Counted from the stretch's first letter, positions 25,326-34,835 are shown. The stretch: 64,000 nt of DNA from Candidatus Kurthia intestinigallinarum (GCF_003991225.1 NZ_JTFC01000015.1:27445-91444); one strand, 5' to 3'. The notes: generated from the sequence alone by a model not told the origin. Program-made: numbers and translations.

Positions 25326-26450
25326 ATGACAACATTTGAATTTAACCAACAAGTGCCCATTGAATTTGGTATCGGTGCACTCGACAAACTGCCGCAAATT
25401 ATTACACGATTGCAGGGAACAAAAGGATTAATCATTTCGACAAAATCAATGATTCAAAATGGAACGGTTGCGAAAATCAAGGAGCAAAACCCAGCGCTAC
25501 AAGAGGTGTTTTATGATATTCAGCCAAATCCAACGATTCAAAATACACAGGACTGCGTAGATTTACTACGTGAGGAGCAGTATGATTTTGCAATTGCACT
25601 TGGTGGAGGTAGTGTACTTGATGCCGCAAAAGTAGCGGCTGTACTAGCGCCCACCACGGCATCTGTACAGACGTATTTTGACGGTCAGTACATACTTGAA
25701 AAAGCTGGACTTCCGCTGATTGCGATTCCGACGACAGCTGGCACTGCAAGTGAAATTACAAAAGTATCGGTATTAACGGATACGATATCAGGCAAAAAAG
25801 CACCGCTAAATGACGGGCTTCTTTATGCAAGTTATGCACTAATTGACCCTTTATTAACAGTAAGCTGTTCGCAAAAAGTGACAGCAACAAGCGGTATTGA
25901 TGTACTGGCACATTCCCTTGAGGCATTGTATAGCGTAAAACATCAGCCATTTACAGATTTATTTGCGAAGCATGCGGCGCGTCTTGTATTTGATTATTTA
26001 CCGAAGGCTTATGACCACCCAGAGGATATTACGGTCCGTACGAAAATGGCGGAAGCCTCTGTAGCAGCTGGTATGGCCTTTAATTTAACGCAAACTGCTG
26101 CGGCACATGCATGCTCATACCCCTTAACGGAGCAACTTGGTGTGCCACATGGCGAGGCATGCGCCTTTACGCTACCAGCCTTCTGGGTACATAATGCAAT
26201 AAATGCACAAGATGATGGCCGCTTAGAAGCGATTAGTCGTGAGTTAGGATTTAACGATGCGCATCATTTAGCACAAGCCGTTGAAAAATTAAAAGCCCAT
26301 TTACAGCTACGCACAACATGGGCGGAGCTTGGTGTGACAACTGATGCCGAACTTCAGCGCATTGTCGATGATAGCTTTTCAGGCAATATGCTAAATAATC
26401 CCGTTGCATTTACACCGGAGACGTTGTTTGAATTTTATAAGGGGATTTAG
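25326..26450 (+). CDS. Iron-containing alcohol dehydrogenase
   Basis: A 374-residue type III dehydrogenase: GGGSVLDAAKVAAVL (NAD/NADP motif), AIPTTAGTASEITKVSV, and the metal ligands in SGIDVLAHSLEAL and GVPHGEACAFTLPAF. Known reactions: interconversion of alcohols with aldehydes, or maleylacetate reduction. As last gene of the sulfur operon it may reduce aldehydes released from alkanesulfonates (inference). SD AGGAGCG. Repeat copy 2 follows five bases after the stop and likely ends the transcript. Confidence 0.85.
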   Translation: MTTFEFNQQVPIEFGIGALDKLPQIITRLQGTKGLIISTKSMIQNGTVAKIKEQNPALQEVFYDIQPNPTIQNTQDCVDLLREEQYDFAIALGGGSVLDAAKVAAVLAPTTASVQTYFDGQYILEKAGLPLIAIPTTAGTASEITKVSVLTDTISGKKAPLNDGLLYASYALIDPLLTVSCSQKVTATSGIDVLAHSLEALYSVKHQPFTDLFAKHAARLVFDYLPKAYDHPEDITVRTKMAEASVAAGMAFNLTQTAAAHACSYPLTEQLGVPHGEACAFTLPAFWVHNAINAQDDGRLEAISRELGFNDAHHLAQAVEKLKAHLQLRTTWAELGVTTDAELQRIVDDSFSGNMLNNPVAFTPETLFEFYKGI

Positions 26451-26452
26451 AA

Positions 26453-26590
26453 AAAGAGGCTGGGACAAAACATGTCATTTTTCTTTTTTAGCGTTCGCAA
26501 CAAAAAACCGGAACCGCGTCACAGCGCGATTCCGGTTTTTCTTATGCTCCTAGGAGAGAGTGTCTTACACTTTTGTCCCAGTCACTTTTA
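26453..26590. repeat. TIR repeat element (GGCTGGGACA family), copy 2
   Basis: Same element as at 16321, same orientation: starts AAAGAGGCTGGGACAAAACA, central ACCGGAACCGCG / GCGCGATTCCGGT hairpin, right terminal repeat TTTTGTCCCA. Lies between convergent genes. Confidence 0.8.
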
Positions 26591-26591
26591 T

Positions 26592-27866
26592 TTAAAAATA
26601 CGTTGTAAGAAACGTATAAATAATAATTATTAGCACCAAATAGCTATACGTTATAACTGTATCGATGTATTTTTTAAAGAGTCGATCATAGCGATATTCA
26701 TAATAAAAATCAACGATAAAAGGAATAAATGAAAAGCAGATTATATAGAGAATAAGGAATCTACTGTCATGTAAAAAGCCGAAAAACGTAAAGGCAATTG
26801 CAGCAACAATCGCAATGATGTGTAGCAAACGATGCTGTTCAGATACGTAATAATAGCTTCGTGGAATGAATTTAGAGCGATTTCTAGACAGCTGTATGAT
26901 CATTGGCAAGATGAAACTAGTAAAGACAATAAACAGGAAGAAAATCCAAGTATTCTTACTCTCTGCAAGCTCGTAAAAGAACCAATCATCACCTGAAAAT
27001 TTTCCGCCATACACTTTGTTCGTCGCTCTATTATACAGCCAGTAGTTGGCATCATCTGTATAGACGCGGTATGCAAACATTTCGTCATTTGCATAGTTGA
27101 TAATGAGGTCGACATTAGGCTCTACATTTTTCGGAAGTGTCGTTTCTTTTGCGTTTTTTACATACTGTTCAAGCAACTTGATTTTTTTCTCATTTTTCAT
27201 CACAGTTGTATCTAAATCGAAAAAGGATGTTGTCGCACTAAAAGCGTCTTCATCATCCCAAGCGTCGCTAACATAAACTTTTTGAATTGACTCATCCGTT
27301 GGGAGAGTGGATGTTGAGAATATGTAGTCGGTATTCATGGCGGTCATAAATAAAAGAATAAGAGCAACACCAATGCCCGCCATGATTAGTGGGTACATAA
27401 GGTCTTTTGGACGTTTTTGTAAGGGTACATTTTCGATGTGCGCCGTAATACGTGCCTGCATCGCTTCGTCAAAGTGGTCTTCATGAGAGCGCCCGAAAAG
27501 ATCTTTATTCAATGTCTCATAGGCTTTCGCAAGCATTTTATCGACCTTGGGCTCAGAATACGTTAGAAATTTACTGATTTCATACGAATGTAAATGCGCA
27601 TACTCCGCTAAAATAATAACGTCCTTTAACTTTGTAGATTGTTTAAATGGTACGGTTTTTTTCTTTTTCTGAACATACTGTTTACTGAAATTCATTGTAT
27701 CCTTTAATAGCATCGTTTCGAATTCAGTTGATTTTACATTGCTTTTAGATGCTGCAAGAAAAACTTTTTGCAGGACTTCCTCTGCAGCATGCCAGTCTTC
27801 TGTATAGAAATACGCCATTTGTAAATGGGTATTGCCGTAGGTTGACATGATTTGTTGTAAATCCAA
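26592..27866 (-). CDS. Sigma-70-like N-terminal domain fused to a multi-helix membrane domain
   Basis: A 424-residue protein (TTG start, SD AGGAGGTG). Residues about 10-45 (HLQMAYFYTEDWHAAEEVLQ) resemble ECF sigma region 2, and about 85-130 (LAEYAHLHSYEISKFLTYSE) resemble region 4. After one helix at about 160-180 there is an outside-type domain (190-300) and four more helices to the end. Region-2 DNA contacts look weak, so it may not be an active sigma factor. A sensor or anti-sigma-like role is possible; none is demonstrated. Family not recognised. Confidence 0.6.
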   Translation of the reverse strand: MDLQQIMSTYGNTHLQMAYFYTEDWHAAEEVLQKVFLAASKSNVKSTEFETMLLKDTMNFSKQYVQKKKKTVPFKQSTKLKDVIILAEYAHLHSYEISKFLTYSEPKVDKMLAKAYETLNKDLFGRSHEDHFDEAMQARITAHIENVPLQKRPKDLMYPLIMAGIGVALILLFMTAMNTDYIFSTSTLPTDESIQKVYVSDAWDDEDAFSATTSFFDLDTTVMKNEKKIKLLEQYVKNAKETTLPKNVEPNVDLIINYANDEMFAYRVYTDDANYWLYNRATNKVYGGKFSGDDWFFYELAESKNTWIFFLFIVFTSFILPMIIQLSRNRSKFIPRSYYYVSEQHRLLHIIAIVAAIAFTFFGFLHDSRFLILYIICFSFIPFIVDFYYEYRYDRLFKKYIDTVITYSYLVLIIIIYTFLTTYF

Positions 27867-27963
27867 AAAAACACCTCCTATTATTTTCCTTCTTTTATTG
27901 TCTCAAATAATTACAATACATGCACAGGAAAATATTATTTTTTTGATAGTTTCCCAAAAAATA

Positions 27964-28003
27964 AGAAAAAACCCGCTCCTCTAAAGGAACGGGCTTTTTT
28001 TAT
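27964..28003. terminator. Bidirectional terminator
   Basis: AACCCGCTCC / GGAACGGGCTT stem with A- and T-runs; overlaps the end of ltaS. Confidence 0.85.
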
Positions 28004-29970
28004 TTACCAGTAGCATTTGGATCTGGATTTGTGTAATCAAGCTTCAATGGATCTGCTGGTGTATAGTCAGTCGGTGTATAGAAACGTAAGAGGTCACCAT
28101 TAACGATTTGATCTGAAATCCCTAATTTCGTACTTACTTCAGCACTTGTTTCTTTCGCTTTTTCAATACGTGCTAAATCCTTTTTCTTTTCAGGGTCTAG
28201 CTGTTTACCTGTTTTCGTATCGTATACTTTTTCATCAATTGAGTAAACCGATGGGCTTGTGAAATCACCATTACGGAATGCGACAACTTCCTTATGATCT
28301 TTCGATAATAAGTCAGTACCTAATTGAACGTATTTTTGTGTATCTTCGCCAAGTAAGTGTAAAATTGTTGGCAGCATATCGATTTGACCACCATACGTAT
28401 GTTTTACGCCACCTTGCATACCTGGTACGTGAATGAATAAAGGAACACGTTGTAGACCAGCGTTTTCATAAGGTGTAACTTCCTTACCAATGATTTGTTC
28501 CATCGCTTTGTTGTGGTTGCTTGAGATACCATAGTGGTCACCGTAAAGAACGACCATTGTATTATCCGCAAGACCATCTTTTTCTAACTGTTTGAAGAAT
28601 TGTTTAACCGATTCATCTAAGTAGCGAGCTGTTTGGAAGTAGTCATCGACACTGGCGTCACCCGTTGTTTCTTTATCGATTGTAACTAAATCTTGGTCCA
28701 TTTTATAAGGGAAGTGGTTACCTACTGTAATTAACTTCGTATAGAATGGCTGTGGTAAATCATTTAACATCGGACGAGATTGTGTGAAGAATGGTTTATC
28801 AAGTAAGCCATATTCAGCCATATCTTTATCAGATGATGTATCATAATAGCTCGCATCATAGAATTCATCGTAACCGAATTGTTTATAAATCACGTTACGG
28901 TTCCAGAAGCTACCGTTATTACCATGGAATACAGCAGATGTGTAGCCATTATCTTTTAAAATATTTGGTGCTGCTTGGTACGTATTTTGTCCCTTCGTAA
29001 TAAACGCAGAGCCTTGTGGTAAACCGAATAATGAGTTTTCTAACATAAACTCAGCATCGGATGTTTTACCTTGACCAGTTTGGTGGAAGAAATTATCAAA
29101 ATACAATGTTTCATTATTTTTTGTTAGTTTATTTAAGAATGGTGTGACTTCTTCACCGTTAATCTTATAGTCTAATAAGAATGTTTGGAACGACTCTAAG
29201 TGTAAATAAACAACGTTCATATCTTTTGCGACACCAAAGTACTCTTTATCTGGCGCTGCGTAGTTAGAGCGTGTGTAGTTTAACACTTCTGAAATATCAC
29301 TGCTATCTGCTAATGCACGTTGTGATGATGCTTGTGCTGTTTCAACTGAATCATATAATGTGTAGTTGTACATACCTAAGTATTTCACGATGTATGAACG
29401 GTCAAAACCGCGAGATAGTAATTGTGGACGGTCCATTTCAGCTAATGCTAAGTTGAATAAAGAAATCGCGATGGCAGCCGTTACTAACGTGCTACCTTTT
29501 TTAGCAGTAATGCGTTTATCGCCAGTTAAGACATTTTTCTTTTTCACACGTAGGTAAATTAATAACGCTACGTCGACAAAGTATAAAATATCTGTCACAT
29601 GTAATAATGATAAGACACTACCACCTAAATCACCGAAGTTTTGTGTTTGTGTAACAGTCGGTAATGTGATGAAATCGCTAAAGAAGCGATAATACACAGC
29701 ATTTGCGAATAATAAAATCGTCACTAACGTGTAAATAACGACTAATGCGGTCAATTTTCGTTTGTCTTTTTTGAATAGGAACGAAATTGCTAACAACAGC
29801 ATAACCGCGCCTAACGGGTTAATGAATAATAAGAAATGCTGTAAAACGCCTTTTACTTCAAGATTAAATTGTGTGATTTGTACAATATACGTTTTAATCC
29901 AAAGCACGATGACAGCTACAGCATAAATTCCCGCAAAGTGATTCAGCGAGAATTTGTTGTTTTTCAACAT
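28000..29970 (-). CDS. ltaS: Lipoteichoic acid synthase family protein
   Basis: A 656-residue protein with five N-terminal membrane helices (about 1-175) and an extracellular sulfatase-fold domain. The catalytic Thr segment is GQGKTSDAEF; metal-site motifs VYLHLESFQ, YGDHYGISSNHN and VGNHFPY are present. Known reaction: polymerisation of glycerol-phosphate from phosphatidylglycerol onto the glycolipid anchor, or priming (LtaS/YfnI/YqgS/YvgJ group). Which paralogue it is cannot be decided. Single gene with its own terminator. Confidence 0.92.
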   Translation of the reverse strand: MLKNNKFSLNHFAGIYAVAVIVLWIKTYIVQITQFNLEVKGVLQHFLLFINPLGAVMLLLAISFLFKKDKRKLTALVVIYTLVTILLFANAVYYRFFSDFITLPTVTQTQNFGDLGGSVLSLLHVTDILYFVDVALLIYLRVKKKNVLTGDKRITAKKGSTLVTAAIAISLFNLALAEMDRPQLLSRGFDRSYIVKYLGMYNYTLYDSVETAQASSQRALADSSDISEVLNYTRSNYAAPDKEYFGVAKDMNVVYLHLESFQTFLLDYKINGEEVTPFLNKLTKNNETLYFDNFFHQTGQGKTSDAEFMLENSLFGLPQGSAFITKGQNTYQAAPNILKDNGYTSAVFHGNNGSFWNRNVIYKQFGYDEFYDASYYDTSSDKDMAEYGLLDKPFFTQSRPMLNDLPQPFYTKLITVGNHFPYKMDQDLVTIDKETTGDASVDDYFQTARYLDESVKQFFKQLEKDGLADNTMVVLYGDHYGISSNHNKAMEQIIGKEVTPYENAGLQRVPLFIHVPGMQGGVKHTYGGQIDMLPTILHLLGEDTQKYVQLGTDLLSKDHKEVVAFRNGDFTSPSVYSIDEKVYDTKTGKQLDPEKKKDLARIEKAKETSAEVSTKLGISDQIVNGDLLRFYTPTDYTPADPLKLDYTNPDPNATGK

Positions 29971-30102
29971 ACGTTTCCACCTGCTTTATAAAATTACTAT
30001 TATTATTATGAAAAAACATATTTAAGAACGATTTTACCGTAAAAAGGTTCCATTGAACAGTGTAAAAACTTGTGAAACCACCTGTGTTATATGGAGTTTT
30101 GC

Positions 30103-30750
30103 TTATTTTAAAATAATTGACACCAATTTGTCAAAATGTGGCACAATATGGTCTGCTTTCTTAAGTTCAGATGCTTGAGAGAAGTCGAAACAGACGCCAA
30201 TGGAGACAAGGCCATTATCCGCCGCTGCCGCAATATCTGATGCACGATCACCGACCACAAAGCCTGATGTAATATGCTGTTCTTTTAGCGCATTCGCTAC
30301 AAGCTCGGATTTGTTACCTGAACGAATACCTTCAATACTATACACCTTTTGAATATAGCGATGCAATGCAAAATGCTCCACAATCGCATTTAAATAGGGA
30401 AGTTGCCCATTGCTTGCGATATAGAGTGGAAATTTCTCTGAAAGCTGTGCGAGCGTTTCCTCTACACCTGTATATAACGCACCAGTGCCTTGTTCAATTT
30501 CATGAATCAATGCTTGTTGGAAGAAGGCATTGCTAGCCTCCCGTGTAGCGTCCGAGTGCATCGGGCATAATTTCTCCCATACAATAGGAAGCGGGACCCC
30601 CATAATGTCGCGATAAAGATTGAGCGGCGTCTCACCACTCCAGAGATTATTCGTGCGTAACTGCTCGAAAGTTGCTTCAAGTGCGGGCTCTAAAATTAAA
30701 TTTGTTTGAAACAATGTCCCATCCATATCAAAAAAAATAGCATGTTCCAT
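30103..30750 (-). CDS. HAD-family phosphatase
   Basis: A 215-residue HAD hydrolase. Motif I FFDMDGTLFQT with the nucleophile Asp, motif II YIASNGQ, motif III Lys in GNKSELVANAL, and motif IV VVGDRASDIAAA. A helical C1 cap lies between motifs I and II. The phosphoglycolate-phosphatase or nucleotidase group is the closest look; the substrate is unknown. It is 24 bases downstream of a small membrane-protein gene and may be co-transcribed with it. Confidence 0.83.
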   Translation of the reverse strand: MEHAIFFDMDGTLFQTNLILEPALEATFEQLRTNNLWSGETPLNLYRDIMGVPLPIVWEKLCPMHSDATREASNAFFQQALIHEIEQGTGALYTGVEETLAQLSEKFPLYIASNGQLPYLNAIVEHFALHRYIQKVYSIEGIRSGNKSELVANALKEQHITSGFVVGDRASDIAAAADNGLVSIGVCFDFSQASELKKADHIVPHFDKLVSIILK

Positions 30751-30774
30751 ATGTAATTCCCCGTTTCTACTAAA

Positions 30775-31047
30775 CTAGTCCTGAATTTTACGTAAATGCA
30801 TCATATTGAGTAGAGCAGTCAATACAGCAAGTGTGATACAGGCCTTTAGCGTAAAAGCGCTTGTATCCGCTAAGGCGCTCGTATCATTTGCTAAGACAAA
30901 CTGGTGTTGCATCGTCATCTGACAGCATATCGCCACGATGCAAGCTGTAAAGCTGATGAATAGATTACGTTGAGATTTTGTCCGTGAAGCAAAGACGGGC
31001 ACTGAAATCGCGGTGAGCGCTGCAGTAATTGTTATCAGTAATAACAT
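30775..31047 (-). CDS. Three-helix small membrane protein, 90 aa
   Basis: Start at ATG 31047 (MLLLITITAALTAISVPVFA) because SD AAAGGAG fits; a longer frame reaching 31158 runs into a repeat. Three hydrophobic segments (about 1-20, 29-45, 66-83). Family not recognised. Lies directly upstream of the HAD gene in the same direction. Confidence 0.6.
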   Translation of the reverse strand: MLLLITITAALTAISVPVFASRTKSQRNLFISFTACIVAICCQMTMQHQFVLANDTSALADTSAFTLKACITLAVLTALLNMMHLRKIQD

Positions 31048-31137
31048 ATTATCCACTCCTTTTGGAATAGGACGGGGGTGAAAAGTGGGAGGTTGCATTT
31101 TTAAATGAACAATCAGAAATCGCTCATAACCCCAGAA

Positions 31138-31644
31138 AGCGTGTTTTGGATACGACATATCTAGAAATATGCGACATGTGCATGTAGATAGGGCTGTATA
31201 CGTAATAAAGATTTGCTTAGAATCAGCATTAAAACAAATAAATAATAAGGAGAAGCGGATAGTTACGATAGTTTGTTAAATAAGGTGATTACGTTATAAC
31301 ACAAAACGCCCCTTTTTCTGCTTTTTTGGGCTTATTTGGGTGCTCTACCGGAAATATAGACATTGGTGTCATTTTTCGAATAAATGTCATGTAACGCTGC
31401 AAATTGTGTGAATTTTGACGGGGAATCAACCGCCAGGGAAGCGAAATGAACCTCTTTTGTTTAATTTCCGGTAAAAAACCACCGAATGGCTTCCTTAAAA
31501 ATAGTAAACAAACGCCATAAAAATAGTAAATAAAAATTTTGGTTGACAGGATATGCAGGATGAATGATAAATAGAAGGTTTTATCATAGGTGAAAGGACG
31601 TTGTTTGGCACATATTTAGAAATATGTTGTATCCAAAACACGCT
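31138..31644. mobile_element. ~507-bp segment bounded by 34-bp inverted repeats (mobile-element remnant candidate)
   Basis: Left end 31138-31171 (AGCGTGTTTTGGATAC then GACATAT) and right end 31611-31644 read on the minus strand match at 30 of 34 positions. The 440 bases inside hold no convincing ORF, but a TACCGGAAAT / ATTTCCGGTA pair and a repeated AAAAATAGTAAA. Possible MITE or deleted IS. The rest of the 31048-31959 gap shows AT-rich repeat copy 10 only. Confidence 0.45.
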
Positions 31645-31769
31645 CTCTCGGCTAATGACGAAAATGAATGGTTGCTTTTTGAAAAATTGTTTGAAATGAA
31701 CACGTTAGGAAAACGAATGCGTTAGTTTCGATATTAGGTTGCGATTTTAAGTATTTGAAAAGATTTCAC

Positions 31770-31831
31770 TTAATAAATTAATTTATCAATTAGTTAGTTA
31801 GTAAATTAATTTGTTAATAAATTAATTGTAA
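31770..31831. repeat. AT-rich TTAR-unit repeat, copy 10
   Basis: Contains TTATCAATTAGTTAGTTAGT and TTTGTTAATAAATTAATTG. It is the only full copy outside the 2.9-12.8 kb cluster; short fragments occur near 34907 and 35920. Confidence 0.55.
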
Positions 31832-31959
31832 TTAAGAAAAGGAACTTGCTTTTGGAAATCACAAACTCAATCTAGAATAATTGAAAATCTCTATTAAATA
31901 GTAAAAGAAGAAGCTTCTGTGTACGAAGCGGCGTCTTCTCTTATATGGAGGAGATTGTT

Positions 31960-32343
31960 ATGAAAAAGATTATGATAGGTATTGTAGGTGCTATAGCAGT
32001 TATTTTCATCGTAGCAGTTGTCATGAAACTAACGAGTACCGAATATAAAATTGCGTCTGCGGTGAAGGCGGGCGAAACAAAGATTGATTTAAAAGAGGTT
32101 ACGAATACGGAATGGACAAATGTGGGAATTATGATACCTTATACTTCAGATAAAGCGATTGAAGAATATATGGATATTGAATTTACGGGGAATAATCGAG
32201 GCATTGATATGCTTGATGACCGCTTTTTACTCGTATTTGCAGATGATAAAACAGATGTAAAAACTGTGAAGCTGAGCAATGAAGAGCTAGTCTATCATAT
32301 AGAAGATAATCGCTATTTGATTATAGAGAAAAGGACTGATTAA
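31960..32343 (+). CDS. Membrane-anchored protein of unknown function, 127 aa
   Basis: Start at ATG 31960 (MKKIMIGIVGAIAVIFIVAV) with SD GGAGGAG; an earlier in-frame ATG overlaps the SD. One N-terminal membrane helix (about 5-25) followed by an acidic outside domain (about 30-127). No lipobox Cys. It ends directly next to the HIT gene, so the two are co-transcribed. Confidence 0.72.
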   Translation: MKKIMIGIVGAIAVIFIVAVVMKLTSTEYKIASAVKAGETKIDLKEVTNTEWTNVGIMIPYTSDKAIEEYMDIEFTGNNRGIDMLDDRFLLVFADDKTDVKTVKLSNEELVYHIEDNRYLIIEKRTD

Positions 32344-32739
32344 ATGACGTGCATTTTTTGCCATAGCATCACAGCGGCACAAATTCTTACGGAAACAGCG
32401 CATTTTAAGGTGGTTTTTGACATTGATCCAATTCAACAAGGGCATGTACTTATTCTTTCTAAGGAACATCTCATGGATTTACGCGAGCTGTCAGAGGTAC
32501 AGTTATTAGAGCTACATAACATTGAGAAGGCGATTATCACAATTTTTGAACAGGAGTTGTTGGTGGATGGCGTCAGTGTTATTCAAAATAATGGGGCCAT
32601 TATGGATGAAGGTACACATTTTCATGTGCATCTCGTGCCGCGGTATAAGGGTGATAACTTTTGGGAGCATCATATCGTAAATCAAAAAGCGGCAGCTCTT
32701 GAAACAGTAAAATTGCGGTTAAAACGTCTGGCGAAATAG
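32344..32739 (+). CDS. HIT-family nucleotide hydrolase
   Basis: A 131-residue histidine-triad protein: N-terminal zinc-type CIFCHS, PIQQGHVLILSKEH and the catalytic HFHVHLVPR. Known members hydrolyse or transfer nucleotidyl groups (Hint, Ap4A type). The ATG immediately follows the stop of the upstream gene, implying translational coupling. A weak terminator follows. Confidence 0.88.
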   Translation: MTCIFCHSITAAQILTETAHFKVVFDIDPIQQGHVLILSKEHLMDLRELSEVQLLELHNIEKAIITIFEQELLVDGVSVIQNNGAIMDEGTHFHVHLVPRYKGDNFWEHHIVNQKAAALETVKLRLKRLAK

Positions 32740-32755
32740 TCAGGCGTTTTTCTAT
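32727..32755 (+). terminator. Terminator after HIT gene
   Basis: ACGTCTGGC / GTCAGGCGT imperfect stem, then TTTTTC; it overlaps the last codons. Confidence 0.55.
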
Positions 32756-32773
32756 GGCGTAAATATCCAATAA

Positions 32774-33010
32774 TTATTCAAAACTCCGTACACTATACGC
32801 TTGATACGCCTTTGCACATCGTGCGAGTTGGTCATTTGTTAGGTGATTGACGCTGTAACGTAAAAAAGACGGTAGATAAGTCATGCCAATTATGCAACAG
32901 GTGGCTTCAAATAGCTGAAGTAAGCTTTCTAGGGAGAAGCCAACTGCACCTGTAGGATAGAAATTTTCTTCGGCATCACCGGCTGTTACTTCTGTGCAAC
33001 ATTTATTTCT
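32774..33010 (-). pseudogene. 3' remnant of a flavodoxin-fold NAD(P)H oxidoreductase
   Basis: Minus-strand reading gives VTAGDAEENFYPTGAVGFSL, ESLLQLFEATCCIIGMTYLP and QLARCAKAYQAYSVRSFE then stop. This matches the C-terminal third of YwrO/KefG-type quinone reductases. No upstream N-terminal portion is recognisable, so it is a truncated relic. The rest of the gap to 33213 holds nothing else but a terminator. Confidence 0.65.
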
Positions 33011-33167
33011 TCAACTCGCTGTACCTCATTAACATGATGGACAGTTATCGATGAATCAAATTCCTGTATGAAAAAGAAGAATGATTGTTTTTATTTGAAT
33101 GGCTCCTTGTGCAGCTAATGTTAAGTCGATTGCACTGGTTACTTTGTAAATACACATTTAAAACAAC

Positions 33168-33200
33168 ATAAAAAAACAGGAAATGCAATGGCACTTCCTG
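33168..33200 (-). terminator. Terminator after secreted protein gene
   Basis: CAGGAAGTGC / GCATTTCCTG stem with T-run on the minus strand. Confidence 0.75.
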
Positions 33201-33213
33201 GAGTCGATAGATG

Positions 33214-33816
33214 CTACCAATCAATTTCAAAGCCGTGGATTCTTTTACTTTTGATGATTTTGTAATCTGCTGTTTTAAGATTAATTTTCAAATAGTGGAT
33301 ATCATAGCCCAACCAATTGTTATTATCATAATTGGCAATTTTAATCACGTTTTTTTTCACATATTTAGGCTTCAATGTTGTGAAAAATCCATTTTTTAAT
33401 TTGACTGGCTTTCCTTTGTACATATAATACAGTGTTACGTCAGTCACATTGTTAGCAATTGTTTCAGTCGTCGCGAAAAAGGTTGGTGTGCCTTTTTTAG
33501 TAGCTATTTTGTAAAAATTCTTTCCTGTTTTGTTGTATTGCTCATTTGTTTTAAGCGCTGTTTTTTTACCGTTTATATAGAAATTAAATGTGCCATTATA
33601 CAGTACATCACCTACGTTGACATTAGGCGAAATAAGTAAATCGTCGGCAATAATTTTTTTAGCATTCGATGATCGTAATGTCATATCATATTTTTTTCCA
33701 CTAGCAGATGCTAGTTTCGTTTTATAGTATGTTTTTGTTTGCGCCTCTGCATGGATTGTTGAAATAGATGTACTAATTGTAAGAATAAGTGCACTTGCTA
33801 ATAATATTTTCTTCAT
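33214..33816 (-). CDS. Secreted Lys-rich protein of unknown function
   Basis: A 200-residue protein with a clear signal peptide (MKKILLASALILTISTSIST, likely cleavage after AEA near residue 25) and no lipobox. The mature part is basic and beta-rich (YYKTKLASASGKKYDM; LYYMYKGKPVKLKNGFF). No family is recognised. SD AAGGAGG. Single gene with its own terminator. Confidence 0.75.
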   Translation of the reverse strand: MKKILLASALILTISTSISTIHAEAQTKTYYKTKLASASGKKYDMTLRSSNAKKIIADDLLISPNVNVGDVLYNGTFNFYINGKKTALKTNEQYNKTGKNFYKIATKKGTPTFFATTETIANNVTDVTLYYMYKGKPVKLKNGFFTTLKPKYVKKNVIKIANYDNNNWLGYDIHYLKINLKTADYKIIKSKRIHGFEIDW

Positions 33817-33956
33817 AGAATTCCTCCTTAATAATAGTGTACGGTTTTTTCTCCGTAACGTTAATAAGGTGAAATTGATAAATAATGTGCATTTAAGCGG
33901 GATATTAATTATATTGCTATATTTTGTATAGGGCCTTTGTTTGATTCTATAAATAC

Positions 33957-34835
33957 CTAGCGATGCTCACTACCGCCACCCCATAGCTCACGCCCACCAG
34001 TATGCCCTGTATCTGCATGGATTTGCTGGTCAACTAATTGCAGCTCACCAGGATGCTGAGAATGGTGCCATGTGTAGCCATCCGGTGTCTCACCTGTGCT
34101 AATTTGCACGAGCTGCTCATTCGTAAATTGCTCCGCTAATTGGGGATCTGCTAGCACTTGTTCGCTAAGCGCGAGATTTGCCTGTGTGAATTGTTCCGCA
34201 TCACTTTCTAGGTACATTGAAGGCTCCATTTGGAAATTATATGTGCTATCAAACTCCGGGAACACACCTTCTACAACTTCACCTGTAGGGAGGGTCACTT
34301 CCTCTGATTCAAAGGCCACACCGGTTTCCTTATGTACATCATCTACAAGGCCATCATTGCGTGTATCAATGGCTTGTGCCTCAAGACCGTCATCGCCAAT
34401 AATATCAAGACCATCCGCAATACCAACTGCTAATGTGGCGATTGCGACAGTTTTCCCGATACCTTTTGCACCCCTTATAAGCTGCTCCTTATCACTTGAA
34501 AAGGCACCCTCAACGACATCCTTACCATTTACTGCCGTTTGTTTAAGCGCATTACCAAAGCCTTTTGCCGTTTGAACGGTTGTATCCTTTAGCTCATTCA
34601 GCCCTTCATCTCGTTTTACTTCATCCTTATTAATCATGCCAGATGCGGTATTCCATGTACCCTCTGCCAGCCCGCCAGCGATTTGGCCAGTACGCCTTGA
34701 CGCTGATTTGACGCCGCTTCCGACTTCCTGAATAAAGTCATTATCTAACTTTTTCCCGATAAATTTAATCGGCTCACCCGTCACCGTTCCAAGTGCTTTA
34801 CCTAAAAATCCGCCAACCTTTTTAATGTTGCCCAT
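33957..34835 (-). CDS. WHH-type HNH/Endo VII nuclease, polymorphic-toxin candidate
   Basis: A 292-residue protein from ATG 34835 (SD GGAG; a GTG nine bases upstream is less likely). The C-terminal 45 residues, DGYTWHHSQHPGELQLVD then HADTGHTGG, match the WHH nuclease pattern of the HNH/Endo VII superfamily (Trp256-His257-His258, His273, His278). The N-terminal 150 residues are Gly/Ala/Lys-rich with a hydrophobic patch (TVAIATLAVGIADGL), like delivery regions of contact toxins. There is no signal peptide. A DNase toxin role is inference; the divergent zinc-ribbon gene may be its immunity gene. Confidence 0.75.
   Translation of the reverse strand: MGNIKKVGGFLGKALGTVTGEPIKFIGKKLDNDFIQEVGSGVKSASRRTGQIAGGLAEGTWNTASGMINKDEVKRDEGLNELKDTTVQTAKGFGNALKQTAVNGKDVVEGAFSSDKEQLIRGAKGIGKTVAIATLAVGIADGLDIIGDDGLEAQAIDTRNDGLVDDVHKETGVAFESEEVTLPTGEVVEGVFPEFDSTYNFQMEPSMYLESDAEQFTQANLALSEQVLADPQLAEQFTNEQLVQISTGETPDGYTWHHSQHPGELQLVDQQIHADTGHTGGRELWGGGSEHR

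Noticed and set aside
32287..32469. Minus-strand ORF overlapping the HIT gene
   Set aside because: Shadow frame of a well-supported HIT protein; no SD.
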